From the NCBI GenBank assembly GCA_002425885.1, contig DINC01000359.1, positions 2,270-11,142 of the forward strand: 8,873 nucleotides of DNA, given 5' to 3'. The position numbers and the translations under genes are program-made. Under the pieces are notes generated by a model. It had not been told where the DNA came from. It saw only the letters and a program-made list of their open reading frames with translations, and made no database searches. Positions 1 to 6,231 of this stretch are shown here, in pieces (the first letter of the stretch is position 1; the number at the start of each line of letters is the position of its first letter). The stretch comes from Spirochaetia bacterium UBA5550 (GTDB taxonomy: Bacteria > Spirochaetota > UBA4802 > UBA5550).

Positions 1-219
1 GAAGCGCAGGTGCGGCTCCGTGAAGCGAATGTGGAGCCCGGTGAAGCGCAGGTGCGGCTCCGTGAAGCGAATGTGGAGCCCCGTGAGGCGCAGGTGCCGT
101 TCCGTGAAGCGAATGTGTACCCCTGTGAACCGCAGGTGCCACTCCGTGAAGCGAATGTGAAGTTCCATCAGGAGAATACACTGCAACCTGATGCGAATAC
201 ACCCCAATTTGAGCCCCTT
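1..219. repeat. 21-bp tandem repeat (minisatellite) in alternating 42-bp pairs, decaying to the right
   Basis: Units of exactly 21 bp run in phase from the left edge: 10-30, 31-51, 52-72, 73-93, 94-114, 115-135, 136-156, 157-177, 178-198, 199-219. Each clear unit begins GTG and ends with GAAGCGAAT or GAAGCGCAG in strict alternation, giving a 42-bp higher-order period. Units 10-30 and 52-72 are identical; 31-51 and 73-93 differ at two bases. Units from about 157 onward keep little more than the terminal GAAT or GCGAAT, and the last is hardly recognisable. The array continues beyond the left edge, so its true copy number is unknown. There are no spacers, so it is not CRISPR-like. The best-conserved copies are on the left, as expected if the array edge has drifted. 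Confidence 0.9.
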
Positions 220-291
220 TTTCCCCAGGAAATCATTATCAATCCCCCTCCGGGGGAAGCCGGAATAAGTTTATTCAGCACGCCAGGTTAA
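1..291 (+). CDS. Possible C-terminal end of a heptapeptide-repeat protein (5' partial, doubtful)
   Basis: The + frame is open from the first base to a TAA at 289-291, about 96 residues. The repeat tract reads as heptapeptides alternating between V-R-L-R-E-A-N and V-E-P-G-E-A-Q types, followed by a non-repetitive tail rich in Pro and Phe that ends F-S-T-P-G. I do not recognise a family. A GTG at base 10 could serve as a start, but it is simply a repeat unit and has no visible ribosome-binding site; a start to the left of the window is equally possible. Against coding: a 21-bp period keeps any stop-free frame open, and the opposite strand is also open from 168 to the left edge (reading H-L-R-F-T-G-L-H-I-R-F-T-E-P). 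It may be a real protein tail or merely an open minisatellite. Confidence 0.25.
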   Translation, partial: EAQVRLREANVEPGEAQVRLREANVEPREAQVPFREANVYPCEPQVPLREANVKFHQENTLQPDANTPQFEPLFPQEIIINPPPGEAGISLFSTPG

Positions 292-293
292 TC

Positions 294-367
294 GGCAGGG
301 GGCCGGAAGAATAAATGTGAGAAGAAGCCCTCCTCATACTAAAGTACTATTGAATTTTCCCCCTGCC
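294..367. repeat. 9-bp GC-rich inverted repeat with a 56-nt spacer
   Basis: GGCAGGGGG at 294-302 is the exact reverse complement of CCCCCTGCC at 359-367. The left arm starts three bases after the TAA at 289-291. Transcribed, the arms could close a large loop downstream of that frame. No run of T follows the right arm, so it is not a standard intrinsic terminator. It may be a folded RNA or a remnant of an element. Confidence 0.45.
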
Positions 368-409
368 TATGATAAATATAAAGTCATAAAAACATGAATT
401 TATACATCT

Positions 410-415
410 TATAAT
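410..415 (+). promoter_or_regulatory. Candidate -10 box (TATAAT) for the response regulator leader
   Basis: A perfect TATAAT at 410-415 is followed by GGATC, which would put the transcription start near 421-423, at the foot of the hairpin at 420-465. The -35 region 16-18 bases upstream (about 386-393) is A-rich and does not resemble TTGACA. The site would therefore need an activator, or may be a chance match in AT-rich DNA. If real, the response regulator mRNA has a leader of about 85 nt that opens with the hairpin. Confidence 0.35.
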
Positions 416-419
416 GGAT

Positions 420-465
420 CTTTTCCCGCTTTTATGGACTTAAATGCCTGTAAGAGCGGGAAAAG
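420..465. promoter_or_regulatory. 18-pair hairpin / inverted repeat upstream of the response regulator
   Basis: CTTTTCCCGCT at 420-430 and AGCGGGAAAAG at 455-465 are perfect 11-bp inverted arms. As RNA the pairing continues inward through 437/448 with three G-U pairs, giving an 18-pair stem and a 10-nt loop at 438-447. Neither strand has a T-run after the stem, so it is not a classical terminator. Its place 41 bp ahead of the ATG and just ahead of a TTGACA suggests a DNA operator or a 5' UTR structure. The C-C-C-G-C core resembles the palindrome at 1334-1353, so it could also be an expanded member of the same repeat family. Confidence 0.55.
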
Positions 466-469
466 GATA

Positions 470-475
470 TTGACA
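470..475 (+). promoter_or_regulatory. Candidate -35 box (TTGACA), -10 box unclear
   Basis: A consensus TTGACA lies at 470-475, five bases after the hairpin. At the standard 17-base spacing the -10 position reads AACCTA, which is poor. A CCTATA at 495-500 would need a 19-base spacer, and TATAAA at 489-494 would need only 13. With CCTATA, transcription would begin at or very near the ATG at 507 and give a nearly leaderless message, which would fit the lack of a Shine-Dalgarno sequence. This competes with the TATAAT at 410-415. Confidence 0.25.
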
Positions 476-506
476 TAAATAAAAATAATATAAACCTATA
501 CCAGTT

Positions 507-1172
507 ATGCTTCGATCAAAAACCAGAGTGTTCCTTGTTGACGACCACGAGATGATTCTCCCGGGGCTTAAGATAGCTATTGAGTCGATAGAAAAATTTA
601 CTGTAATAGGCACTGCAACCGACGGGCTCACCGCGTTCAACAGCATCATGGAACTATCTCCAGACATCGCGGTTCTTGACCTCTCCATACCTGTACTGAA
701 CGGATTTGAAATAACCCGCAAACTTAAAGAGAAGAAGAGCCCTGTTAAAATCATTATCCTCACATCATATTCTGAAGAAAAGTATATCCGTGAAGCAATG
801 GAACTGAAGGTTGACGGCTACCTTTTAAAAGAGAATTCCTCCCGTGAGCTTATACAGGCCCTTGATACTGTTGCAGGGGGGCTTAAATATATCACTCCCA
901 AGGTCATGACAAAACTGATGAATAGTGATGATACCGTAAGAAAAAGCTCACCCGCTGTTCTTGCCTCTGATTCATTGACAGAGAAGGAATATGAAGTGCT
1001 GAAGCTCATCTCTGAAGGGAAGAGGGGGAGAGAGATATGCAGCATCCTGAACATAAGCGAGTCCACCCTTAAAACTCACAAGTCCCACATGATGCAGAAA
1101 CTCAATGTTTCCTCCGCCAATGAACTTATGCTTTATGCGTTGAAGAACAACATTTTCAGCGGCAGTGATTAG
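507..1172 (+). CDS. NarL/FixJ-family response regulator (REC + LuxR-type HTH)
   Basis: A 221-residue DNA-binding response regulator of normal length for the family; it should bind DNA as a dimer once phosphorylated. The N-terminal receiver (about 5-120) has the acidic pair D12-D13, phosphoacceptor D58 in V-L-D-L-S, T86 in I-L-T-S-Y and K108 in L-L-K-E-N, so all catalytic positions are present. The C-terminal LuxR-type helix-turn-helix (about 155-215) begins L-T-E-K-E-Y-E-V-L and has the recognition region I-S-E-S-T-L-K-T-H-K-S. ATG 507 is the only sensible start: an in-frame stop lies at 486-488 and the next Met falls after D12-D13. No Shine-Dalgarno sequence is visible before it. The gene is convergent with a membrane histidine kinase, a possible partner, but NarL-type regulators more often pair with HisKA_3 kinases. 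Target genes are unknown. Confidence 0.95.
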   Translation: MLRSKTRVFLVDDHEMILPGLKIAIESIEKFTVIGTATDGLTAFNSIMELSPDIAVLDLSIPVLNGFEITRKLKEKKSPVKIIILTSYSEEKYIREAMELKVDGYLLKENSSRELIQALDTVAGGLKYITPKVMTKLMNSDDTVRKSSPAVLASDSLTEKEYEVLKLISEGKRGREICSILNISESTLKTHKSHMMQKLNVSSANELMLYALKNNIFSGSD

Positions 1173-1201
1173 CTCTACTCTGTCTCTGTAAAATTCAACA
1201 A

Positions 1202-1248
1202 TATGCCGTATCATACTTTTTTCCTTCATATTTCATACTATTGTATGA
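1202..1248. terminator. Weak terminator-like elements after the response regulator
   Basis: Two weak structures sit 30-76 bases after the stop codon. TATG/CATA (1202-1205 and 1212-1215) is a 4-bp stem followed almost at once by T6 at 1217-1222. TCATAC-TATT-GTATGA at 1233-1248 is a 6-bp AT-rich hairpin followed by TTAACATTTTAA. Neither is a strong intrinsic terminator. Position and T-run are the only support. Confidence 0.25.
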
Positions 1249-1333
1249 TTAACATTTTAACGCTTAAACCTTATCATTTCTATTACAACAGAGGCTTGCA
1301 GCATTTTACGTTTGAATTAATGATCTCTTTGTC

Positions 1334-1353
1334 ATTCCCGCGAAAGCGGTAAT
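1334..1353. repeat. REP-like palindrome, ATTCCCGC-GAAA-GCGGTAAT
   Basis: An 8-bp stem around a GAAA loop with one mismatch: the right arm is GCGGTAAT where a perfect arm would be GCGGGAAT. It is preceded by GTC and followed by CTAATAA. The form matches the widespread short palindrome with a C-C-C-G-C-G-A-A-A-G-C-G-G-G core that is scattered between genes in many environmental Gram-negative genomes. It lies in the 233-bp convergent spacer (1173-1405), a usual place for such elements. No T-run flanks it, though it may stabilise the 3' end of either transcript. Apart from this and the weak hairpins near 1202-1248, I see nothing else in the spacer. Confidence 0.6.
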
Positions 1354-1405
1354 CTAATAATTGTTTCTTCAGAGAGCACCCTTACACTTAGACCCGATTA
1401 ATTAT

Positions 1406-3076
1406 CTACCCTTCATAAAAAGGTATACCGATTATAAACTCCGCTCCCTCCTCTGTATTCCGGGCTTCAATTCTCCCGTTGAACCTCTGCTCAATTATAA
1501 TCTTTGAGATATAAAGCCCCAGTCCTGTGCCTGTTTTTTTTGATGTGCGGAACTTGTCAAAAACACCGGAGGGATTATCAAGTTTTATCCCCCCTGCATT
1601 ATCTTTAATCCTCACAAAGTTCATGCCGTTGTCTCTGTCCACTGTGATGATTAATCTCCTTTCAGTAATGCCCCTTTCGTTAAACTCATCTATTGAGTTT
1701 TTGATAATGTTCATCACCACCTGCTCAAGTTCATTGGAGAGCCCCTCAAATGCAGGGTCTCCATTATAGTCCCTTTCAATAGTGACGCTGTTTATTGTAA
1801 TAAAATCGTGCATCAGCGCAATGGTCTCTTCCACAGCACTGTTAATTGAAAAAATTTCAGCCTCCCCCGCAGGCTTTATAAAGTTATTGAAATTACTAAA
1901 GGTGTTGAACATGGCAATGACAAAGGAGTCTATCTTATCAAGGGATTCCCCGGCAGCGGTTTTATTAAACTCACCCTTGCTGTTAAGAAGATTTTTCAGC
2001 GCCTCTGTATATAATGATATTGCGTATAAATTCTGCTTCCACTGGTGTCCGATGAACCCCAGCATCTCACCCATTGCAGCCTGTCTGGCGCTGATTGTCA
2101 GCATGTCATCCTTCATGCGGAGATCCTCAATTGAGGCCTTAACCCTCTCCTCTAAATTAAGGTTCATATCCATAATCTTCCTGTTCTGCTGCGATATCTC
2201 CATGTTCTGGCGTTTAAGCTCATCTGTTTTTTCAGCCACCATAAGCTCCAGGTGTTTATTCAGCACTGTAAGCTCGGCATTGCTCTGCTGAAGGGCCTTT
2301 GTAAGTTCACTGTTTTTAACGTATTGCGCATTAATATTCCTCCCTAAAATTATCGACTGGATTACACAGAAGAGGATTATCTCTGCGGGGCCCACGATGT
2401 TAAACCCTGTCATGGATGACCGGATAAACTCACCTGAAAATATTAAAGGGATAAGAAGGATAAACGAAACAAGGAGCAGCCCTGAATTTTTCTTTTTTTT
2501 ATAAAAAGCATGAAAGGAGATCCCGAGATAATATATAATTGAAAAGACATAAAGCATTGTAATAATATAATACAGGTAGTAGTAACCAGGGCCCGGCTTA
2601 AATATAATAACTCCAAAGCATATAAAAGCGGCAGCTGAATATAAAACTGATATTATCCTGCTGCTGTACTCTCTGAATATCATGGAGAAAAAACTGTAAT
2701 AAAAATATACAGCAGCCAGCCATGACATATATTTAATCATTTCAATTTGGTCCTGTGCTATACCGGTCTTCCCCGGAAATAATGGCCCCTCTGCAATTGA
2801 ATGGATAGTTGCGGCAAGGCACACAAGGGCAAAGAACAGATAGATTCTCCCCCTCCTCAGGACAATAAAAAGAACCATGTAATACATGAACATGAAGAGA
2901 AGCCAGCCTATGAGAATCATCTCAACAGCAGCCATTACTTCAGCATACTGCAAAACCGCTCCGGTATTGGCGGTAAACAGATGCGCGTCTGCATTGCGGC
3001 TTATAAAGCCGCAGCCCTGGGAGCTTAATATCATGGCCGGAAGTATAATTATCAGGATGAGGGATTTAATATTCAT
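1406..3076 (-). CDS. Membrane histidine kinase with seven-helix sensor and coiled coil
   Basis: A 556-residue sensor kinase. Residues 5-19 form a hydrophobic signal-like segment ending S-S-Q-G-C22, a weak lipobox. A short polar stretch follows, then about seven hydrophobic helices (near 50-74, 78-95, 116-134, 141-159, 166-187, 199-217, 228-245), resembling a 7TMR-DISM sensor without its large extracellular domain. A long coiled coil (about 254-330) leads to the H-box G-E-M-L-G-F-I-G-H344-Q-W-K-Q-N-L. The ATPase domain has an N-box ending N460, a G1 box D492-N-A-G-G, and a G2 box G516-T-G-L-G-L, so catalysis looks intact. N349 replaces the proline usual five residues after the phosphoacceptor. 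ATG 3076 directly precedes the signal segment; no clear Shine-Dalgarno sequence is seen. It is divergent from the chemoreceptor and convergent with the response regulator, which may be its partner. The stimulus is unknown. Confidence 0.93.
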   Translation of the reverse strand: MNIKSLILIIILPAMILSSQGCGFISRNADAHLFTANTGAVLQYAEVMAAVEMILIGWLLFMFMYYMVLFIVLRRGRIYLFFALVCLAATIHSIAEGPLFPGKTGIAQDQIEMIKYMSWLAAVYFYYSFFSMIFREYSSRIISVLYSAAAFICFGVIIFKPGPGYYYLYYIITMLYVFSIIYYLGISFHAFYKKKKNSGLLLVSFILLIPLIFSGEFIRSSMTGFNIVGPAEIILFCVIQSIILGRNINAQYVKNSELTKALQQSNAELTVLNKHLELMVAEKTDELKRQNMEISQQNRKIMDMNLNLEERVKASIEDLRMKDDMLTISARQAAMGEMLGFIGHQWKQNLYAISLYTEALKNLLNSKGEFNKTAAGESLDKIDSFVIAMFNTFSNFNNFIKPAGEAEIFSINSAVEETIALMHDFITINSVTIERDYNGDPAFEGLSNELEQVVMNIIKNSIDEFNERGITERRLIITVDRDNGMNFVRIKDNAGGIKLDNPSGVFDKFRTSKKTGTGLGLYISKIIIEQRFNGRIEARNTEEGAEFIIGIPFYEG

Positions 3077-3104
3077 ATACTGTATGCTTTTATAATATCG
3101 AAAA

Positions 3105-3114
3105 GGATTAATCC
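3105..3114. promoter_or_regulatory. Perfect 10-bp palindrome GGATTAATCC in the divergent control region
   Basis: A perfect 10-bp palindrome sits 28 bp ahead of the kinase start and 81 bp ahead of the chemoreceptor start, in the only control region the two divergent genes can share (3077-3195). Palindromes this short occur by chance in AT-rich DNA, so an operator role is only a possibility. Next to it, TATAATATC at 3091-3099 reads as an AT-rich -10-like element on the minus strand, but no good -35 box accompanies it. Confidence 0.25.
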
Positions 3115-3129
3115 AGCATTTTTTATTAA

Positions 3130-3165
3130 TTGAAGAATGAAACCGCCTCTCATTTATATTATATT
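3130..3165 (+). promoter_or_regulatory. Candidate sigma-70-type promoter for the chemoreceptor
   Basis: TTGAAG at 3130-3135 has four of six consensus -35 bases. Downstream AT-rich hexamers include TTATAT at 3154-3159 (18-base spacer) and TATATT at 3155-3160 or 3160-3165. Transcription would start near 3166-3172, leaving a short leader with the Shine-Dalgarno sequence at 3179-3185. I found no sigma-28-type GCCGATAA element, often seen at chemoreceptor genes in other bacteria. Confidence 0.35.
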
Positions 3166-3178
3166 AAAGCCATATCCC

Positions 3179-3185
3179 GGAGGAG
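3179..3185 (+). promoter_or_regulatory. Shine-Dalgarno sequence that fixes the chemoreceptor start at 3196
   Basis: GGAGGAG at 3179-3185 is a near-perfect ribosome-binding site 10 bases before the ATG at 3196-3198. The alternative upstream start is a TTG at 3130 with no ribosome-binding site; using it would add 22 residues ahead of a normal chemoreceptor N terminus. The start is therefore assigned to 3196. Confidence 0.85.
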
Positions 3186-3195
3186 AATTCAGGAC

Positions 3196-5289
3196 ATGAA
3201 ATACAATCTCAAGGTTAAGCTTAACATTAAAAACAAACTCATTGCGGCCTTTGTTTCCCTCACGGTATTCTCTCTGCTCATTATGGGTGCAGTTGTCTAC
3301 CTGAAGGTAGCGGCACAGACAAAAAACGACTACACAGATTCTCTACATAAAGAGATAATACATATAAACAACGGCATAGAGAACTACCTTGAACTTATTC
3401 AGGAGAATACAGTGATGATGGCAGCAAGTCCCCTTATGCGCCAGGCTGATTCAAGGATAACCTCCTACGTTAACCTGAAAGATCCATCGGGCCAGGTACC
3501 AATGACCCCCTTAAAAAACTCCGCGTATGAGGCTGAGATATATAAAACTTTCCGGCACTTTGTTGAGACACACCCGGAGGTTGATACTGTTTCACTTGGC
3601 GTGGATGCTAACGGCGGCTTTGTACAGTACCCGGCTTCTCCGAGAAAAAACGGCTATGATGCCAGGGTAAGAGACTGGTATAAACTCGCACTTGCCAATC
3701 CCGGCAAACCTCTGTTAAGCGATGTTTACCGCTCATCAAACGGAGCGCAGAATATCATATCTATATCTGCGATAAAAAATTCATCGGGGAAGTTCGCCGG
3801 AGCAGTAACCATGAATATCAATCTTGATAAACTGACAAAACTTATTGATAATATAAAGTTAGGGAAAAACGGTTATGTTGTCATAGCTGACAGGAAAGGG
3901 ACAATTATTGCGAATCCGAAAAATCCGGACACCATTTCTAAAAATATAAAAGAACTGAATATCAGCAGACTTGAAAAAGCCGTTGCAGAGAGCGGCACTT
4001 TTAACACAAGGATGCCTGACGGAATAAGGTATTCAGTGAGCGTCAGGAAAACATCAGATTTAAATTCAAAACTGAACTGGAGCTATATATGTTTTGTTGA
4101 AACAGCCGAATTTCTGAACAGTGCAAGGAGCATAGGGAAAATAACATTTATTTTTCTGGTTATTTCCGTAGTGCTCAGTTTCGCAATTACAGTATATATC
4201 GCACGGAAAATTGCCAACCCCATCAGCAGCATCAGCACCAATCTTCAGTCAATGGAACAGGGTGATTTTTCATCAGAGATCAATCCTGAATACCTGAAAT
4301 TAACTGACGAGGTGGGGGACATATCGAGATCAGCTGAGAAGATGCAGTCATCTCTTAAAGAGATGCTCTTGAGCATAAAAAATCATTCAGAGGCCATAGA
4401 TGAGAAGGCTGAAATCGTTCATATGTCAGCAGAGGGTATTGCGTCTTCATCAGGGGAGGTTTCAAACTCTGTGCAGGAAGTGGCAAAAGGGACAGCTGAA
4501 CAGTCGCAGAAGCTTATGGAGGTAACTGATATACTTTCAGAGTTCGGAAACTCAATTCAGACCATGACAGAGACACTTATTGAAATACAGGAGAAGACTA
4601 AAGATATTAACAGCATCGCAAATAAAAGCAATGAGAATATGAGCGGCCTTGCTGAATCTGTTGAGACTGTTGGCGTCACATTTAAAGAATTTGGTGAGAA
4701 ACTAAACAATTTCGGAAAAAACATTAATCAGATTAATGAAATGACCGGGCTCATTAACAACATTGCTGAGCAGACAAATCTCCTTGCTCTAAACGCCGCT
4801 ATTGAGGCTGCAAGAGCAGGTGAATCGGGAAAGGGCTTTGCTGTTGTTGCGGACGAAATAAGAAAACTCGCCGAACAGAGTAAAAGTTCAGCTGATGAAA
4901 TCACACAACTCCTTGGACGGATTTCAGATGATACTTCAGCTATTATAAAAAACAGTGACAACATGGATGTTGAATTAAGCGGCCAGCTTAACGCAGTGAA
5001 TGAAACAATAAGGAGCTTTAAAGAGATCTTCCTGAAAATAGAAAATATAATCCCTGAGATAAATCATGTAAGTTCATCAGCAGAAAATATAAACATGCAG
5101 AAAGATAATATCCGGGACAGCGTGGAGAGCATATCCGCCATTTCAGAGGAGACATCTGCTGCATCAGAGGAGATTGCCGCTTCATCAGAAAACCAGACTG
5201 CAAACACCGATAATCTCTTTTCCACTGTTGATACTCTTAGAAACATGGCAAGAGATATGACAAAGCAGTTTAACAGATTCAAGCTGTGA
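3196..5289 (+). CDS. Methyl-accepting chemotaxis protein, dCache_1-HAMP-MCP signal
   Basis: A 697-residue transmembrane chemoreceptor. After a basic N terminus, TM1 (about 13-37) leads into a periplasmic sensor to about residue 312, then TM2 (about 314-336), HAMP (about 335-390, with N-P at 341-342 and D-E-V-G-D at 371-375) and a long cytoplasmic hairpin. The tip motif [20 protein letters not shown] lies at 523-542; arms of about 140-150 residues suggest a 40H or 44H class. Glu-rich stretches such as 650-666 are likely methylation sites. The sensor looks like double Cache: Y154, R159, W161 and Y162 have the spacing of the amino-acid-binding dCache motif, but aspartates expected near 180 and 207 appear to be S180 and N207. 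There is no C-terminal N-W-x-x-F tether. No che genes are adjacent, so it would serve an array encoded elsewhere. It is convergent with the hydrolase gene, with 26 bp between stops. Confidence 0.96.
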   Translation: MKYNLKVKLNIKNKLIAAFVSLTVFSLLIMGAVVYLKVAAQTKNDYTDSLHKEIIHINNGIENYLELIQENTVMMAASPLMRQADSRITSYVNLKDPSGQVPMTPLKNSAYEAEIYKTFRHFVETHPEVDTVSLGVDANGGFVQYPASPRKNGYDARVRDWYKLALANPGKPLLSDVYRSSNGAQNIISISAIKNSSGKFAGAVTMNINLDKLTKLIDNIKLGKNGYVVIADRKGTIIANPKNPDTISKNIKELNISRLEKAVAESGTFNTRMPDGIRYSVSVRKTSDLNSKLNWSYICFVETAEFLNSARSIGKITFIFLVISVVLSFAITVYIARKIANPISSISTNLQSMEQGDFSSEINPEYLKLTDEVGDISRSAEKMQSSLKEMLLSIKNHSEAIDEKAEIVHMSAEGIASSSGEVSNSVQEVAKGTAEQSQKLMEVTDILSEFGNSIQTMTETLIEIQEKTKDINSIANKSNENMSGLAESVETVGVTFKEFGEKLNNFGKNINQINEMTGLINNIAEQTNLLALNAAIEAARAGESGKGFAVVADEIRKLAEQSKSSADEITQLLGRISDDTSAIIKNSDNMDVELSGQLNAVNETIRSFKEIFLKIENIIPEINHVSSSAENINMQKDNIRDSVESISAISEETSAASEEIAASSENQTANTDNLFSTVDTLRNMARDMTKQFNRFKL

Positions 5290-5315
5290 CAATTACAGGG
5301 GATGCATGGAGCGAT

Positions 5316-6221
5316 TCAGACAGGGTAATAAACTCCCCCCTCCTCACGCACAACCCCCTCTTCAATAAGGATGGCAAGGTTTTCCGCAATCATGTGCTCT
5401 TCGAAATAACCCTGTAGTTTAAGGTCGAAAAATCTGTTTCTATAGAAAGGGGACACTGCAACAAGTTCCGCAACTGTTTTACCTGAGTTAAGCGATGCCA
5501 GCACTTCATTTCTCTGACGGTGAAAAGCTGAGAGAAATGCCTCAAAGCGCCCTGCCGCGTTACCCTCATGCACAGGTTTGTGAGAAGAGCATACACGTTT
5601 ATACTGGAGATTCATAACCCTCCTCACACTTTCGATAAAGGGTTTGATTTTACCTTCGGGATTACCATACCAGGGGCCGAATCCGGTAAAGTCTATATCT
5701 GTTGAAAAGAGTGTGCCTGTGTTATGTTCAAAGAAACAGTAGTGATCATCAAGATGGCCCGGAGCATGAATCGCCTCAATGCGTGATGTTCCGTTTTCAA
5801 TAATATCACCGCCGCAAAAACGTGCGTCAGGTTCCCTTAAAGCTGTGATACCGAGCCCTTTACCTATAACCTCAACCCAGCGGGCTCCCCTCTCACCGGG
5901 GCCCACGTACCGTTCTCCAAGGGTATCGATATTGAATACAGAGCGCGGTGTTTCAGCAGGGAGCAGCACTTCGCGGTGAGAGAGTATCTGCCACCTTCTG
6001 ATGTGATCGGGATGAGTATGTGATATCAGAAGTTTATCAATACCGATCTCTTTATCAATTCTGAGAATCAGATCTTCGTCAGCTCCGGCATCGAGAAGTA
6101 TATTCTCATCACCTGTGAAAAGAAAACCGTGACAATAGGGGAACTGCCCCCTCTCCGGGGCCTCTATGAGATAGATGTTATCTGCTATTCTCTGTATCTG
6201 CTTGTTATCGATTAAATTCAT
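5316..6221 (-). CDS. Metallo-beta-lactamase-fold hydrolase
   Basis: A 301-residue soluble MBL-fold enzyme with no signal peptide, so probably cytoplasmic. The dinuclear metal site is complete: H68-T-H70-P-D72-H73, H156 in A-P-G-H-L-D-D-H, D175 in F-S-T-D-I-D-F, and H214 in S-S-H-K-P-V. D43-A-G at 44-46 is the usual early MBL strand-turn motif. The C-terminal 70-80 residues, ending E-E-H-M-I-A-E-N-L-A-I-L-I-E-E-G-V-V, look like the winged-helix tail of LACTB2/glyoxalase-II-like members. The substrate cannot be read from sequence; a thioester, lactone or phosphoester are all possible. ATG 6221 opens just before the fold; AAGAG at 8 bases upstream is a weak ribosome-binding site. It lies 43 bp after the hybrid kinase on the same strand and is probably co-transcribed, with an inverted repeat in the gap. 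Confidence 0.92.
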   Translation of the reverse strand: MNLIDNKQIQRIADNIYLIEAPERGQFPYCHGFLFTGDENILLDAGADEDLILRIDKEIGIDKLLISHTHPDHIRRWQILSHREVLLPAETPRSVFNIDTLGERYVGPGERGARWVEVIGKGLGITALREPDARFCGGDIIENGTSRIEAIHAPGHLDDHYCFFEHNTGTLFSTDIDFTGFGPWYGNPEGKIKPFIESVRRVMNLQYKRVCSSHKPVHEGNAAGRFEAFLSAFHRQRNEVLASLNSGKTVAELVAVSPFYRNRFFDLKLQGYFEEHMIAENLAILIEEGVVREEGGVYYPV

Positions 6222-6231
6222 AAAGGCAACT

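Noticed and set aside
1..219. CRISPR array at the left edge
   Set aside because: The 21-bp units are directly tandem with no unique spacers and decay gradually.
244..276. Hairpins CCCCC-TCC-GGGGG (244-256) and GAATAA-GT-TTATTC (263-276) as a terminator
   Set aside because: The loops are very short, both lie before the TAA of the open frame, and no T-run follows; probably chance or part of the repeat-tract flank.
420..465. Intrinsic terminator for a gene to the left
   Set aside because: The stem is strong but no T-run follows it on either strand, and it sits directly ahead of a gene start.
1782..2291. Long open frame on the + strand inside the 7TM kinase gene
   Set aside because: It is antisense to a kinase with intact catalytic motifs, matches no protein family I recognise, and has no ribosome-binding site.
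3130..3195. TTG at 3130 as start of the chemoreceptor, adding 22 residues
   Set aside because: It has no ribosome-binding site, overlaps a likely -35 box, and the ATG at 3196 has GGAGGAG ten bases upstream and gives a normal N terminus.
3130..3195. Sigma-28 flagellar-type promoter ahead of the chemoreceptor
   Set aside because: A TAAAG occurs near 3164-3168 but no GCCGATAA-like element follows at the right spacing.
5290..5315. Bidirectional terminator between chemoreceptor and hydrolase
   Set aside because: The 26-bp gap has no inverted repeat or T-run; termination must occur inside the opposing genes or by another mechanism.
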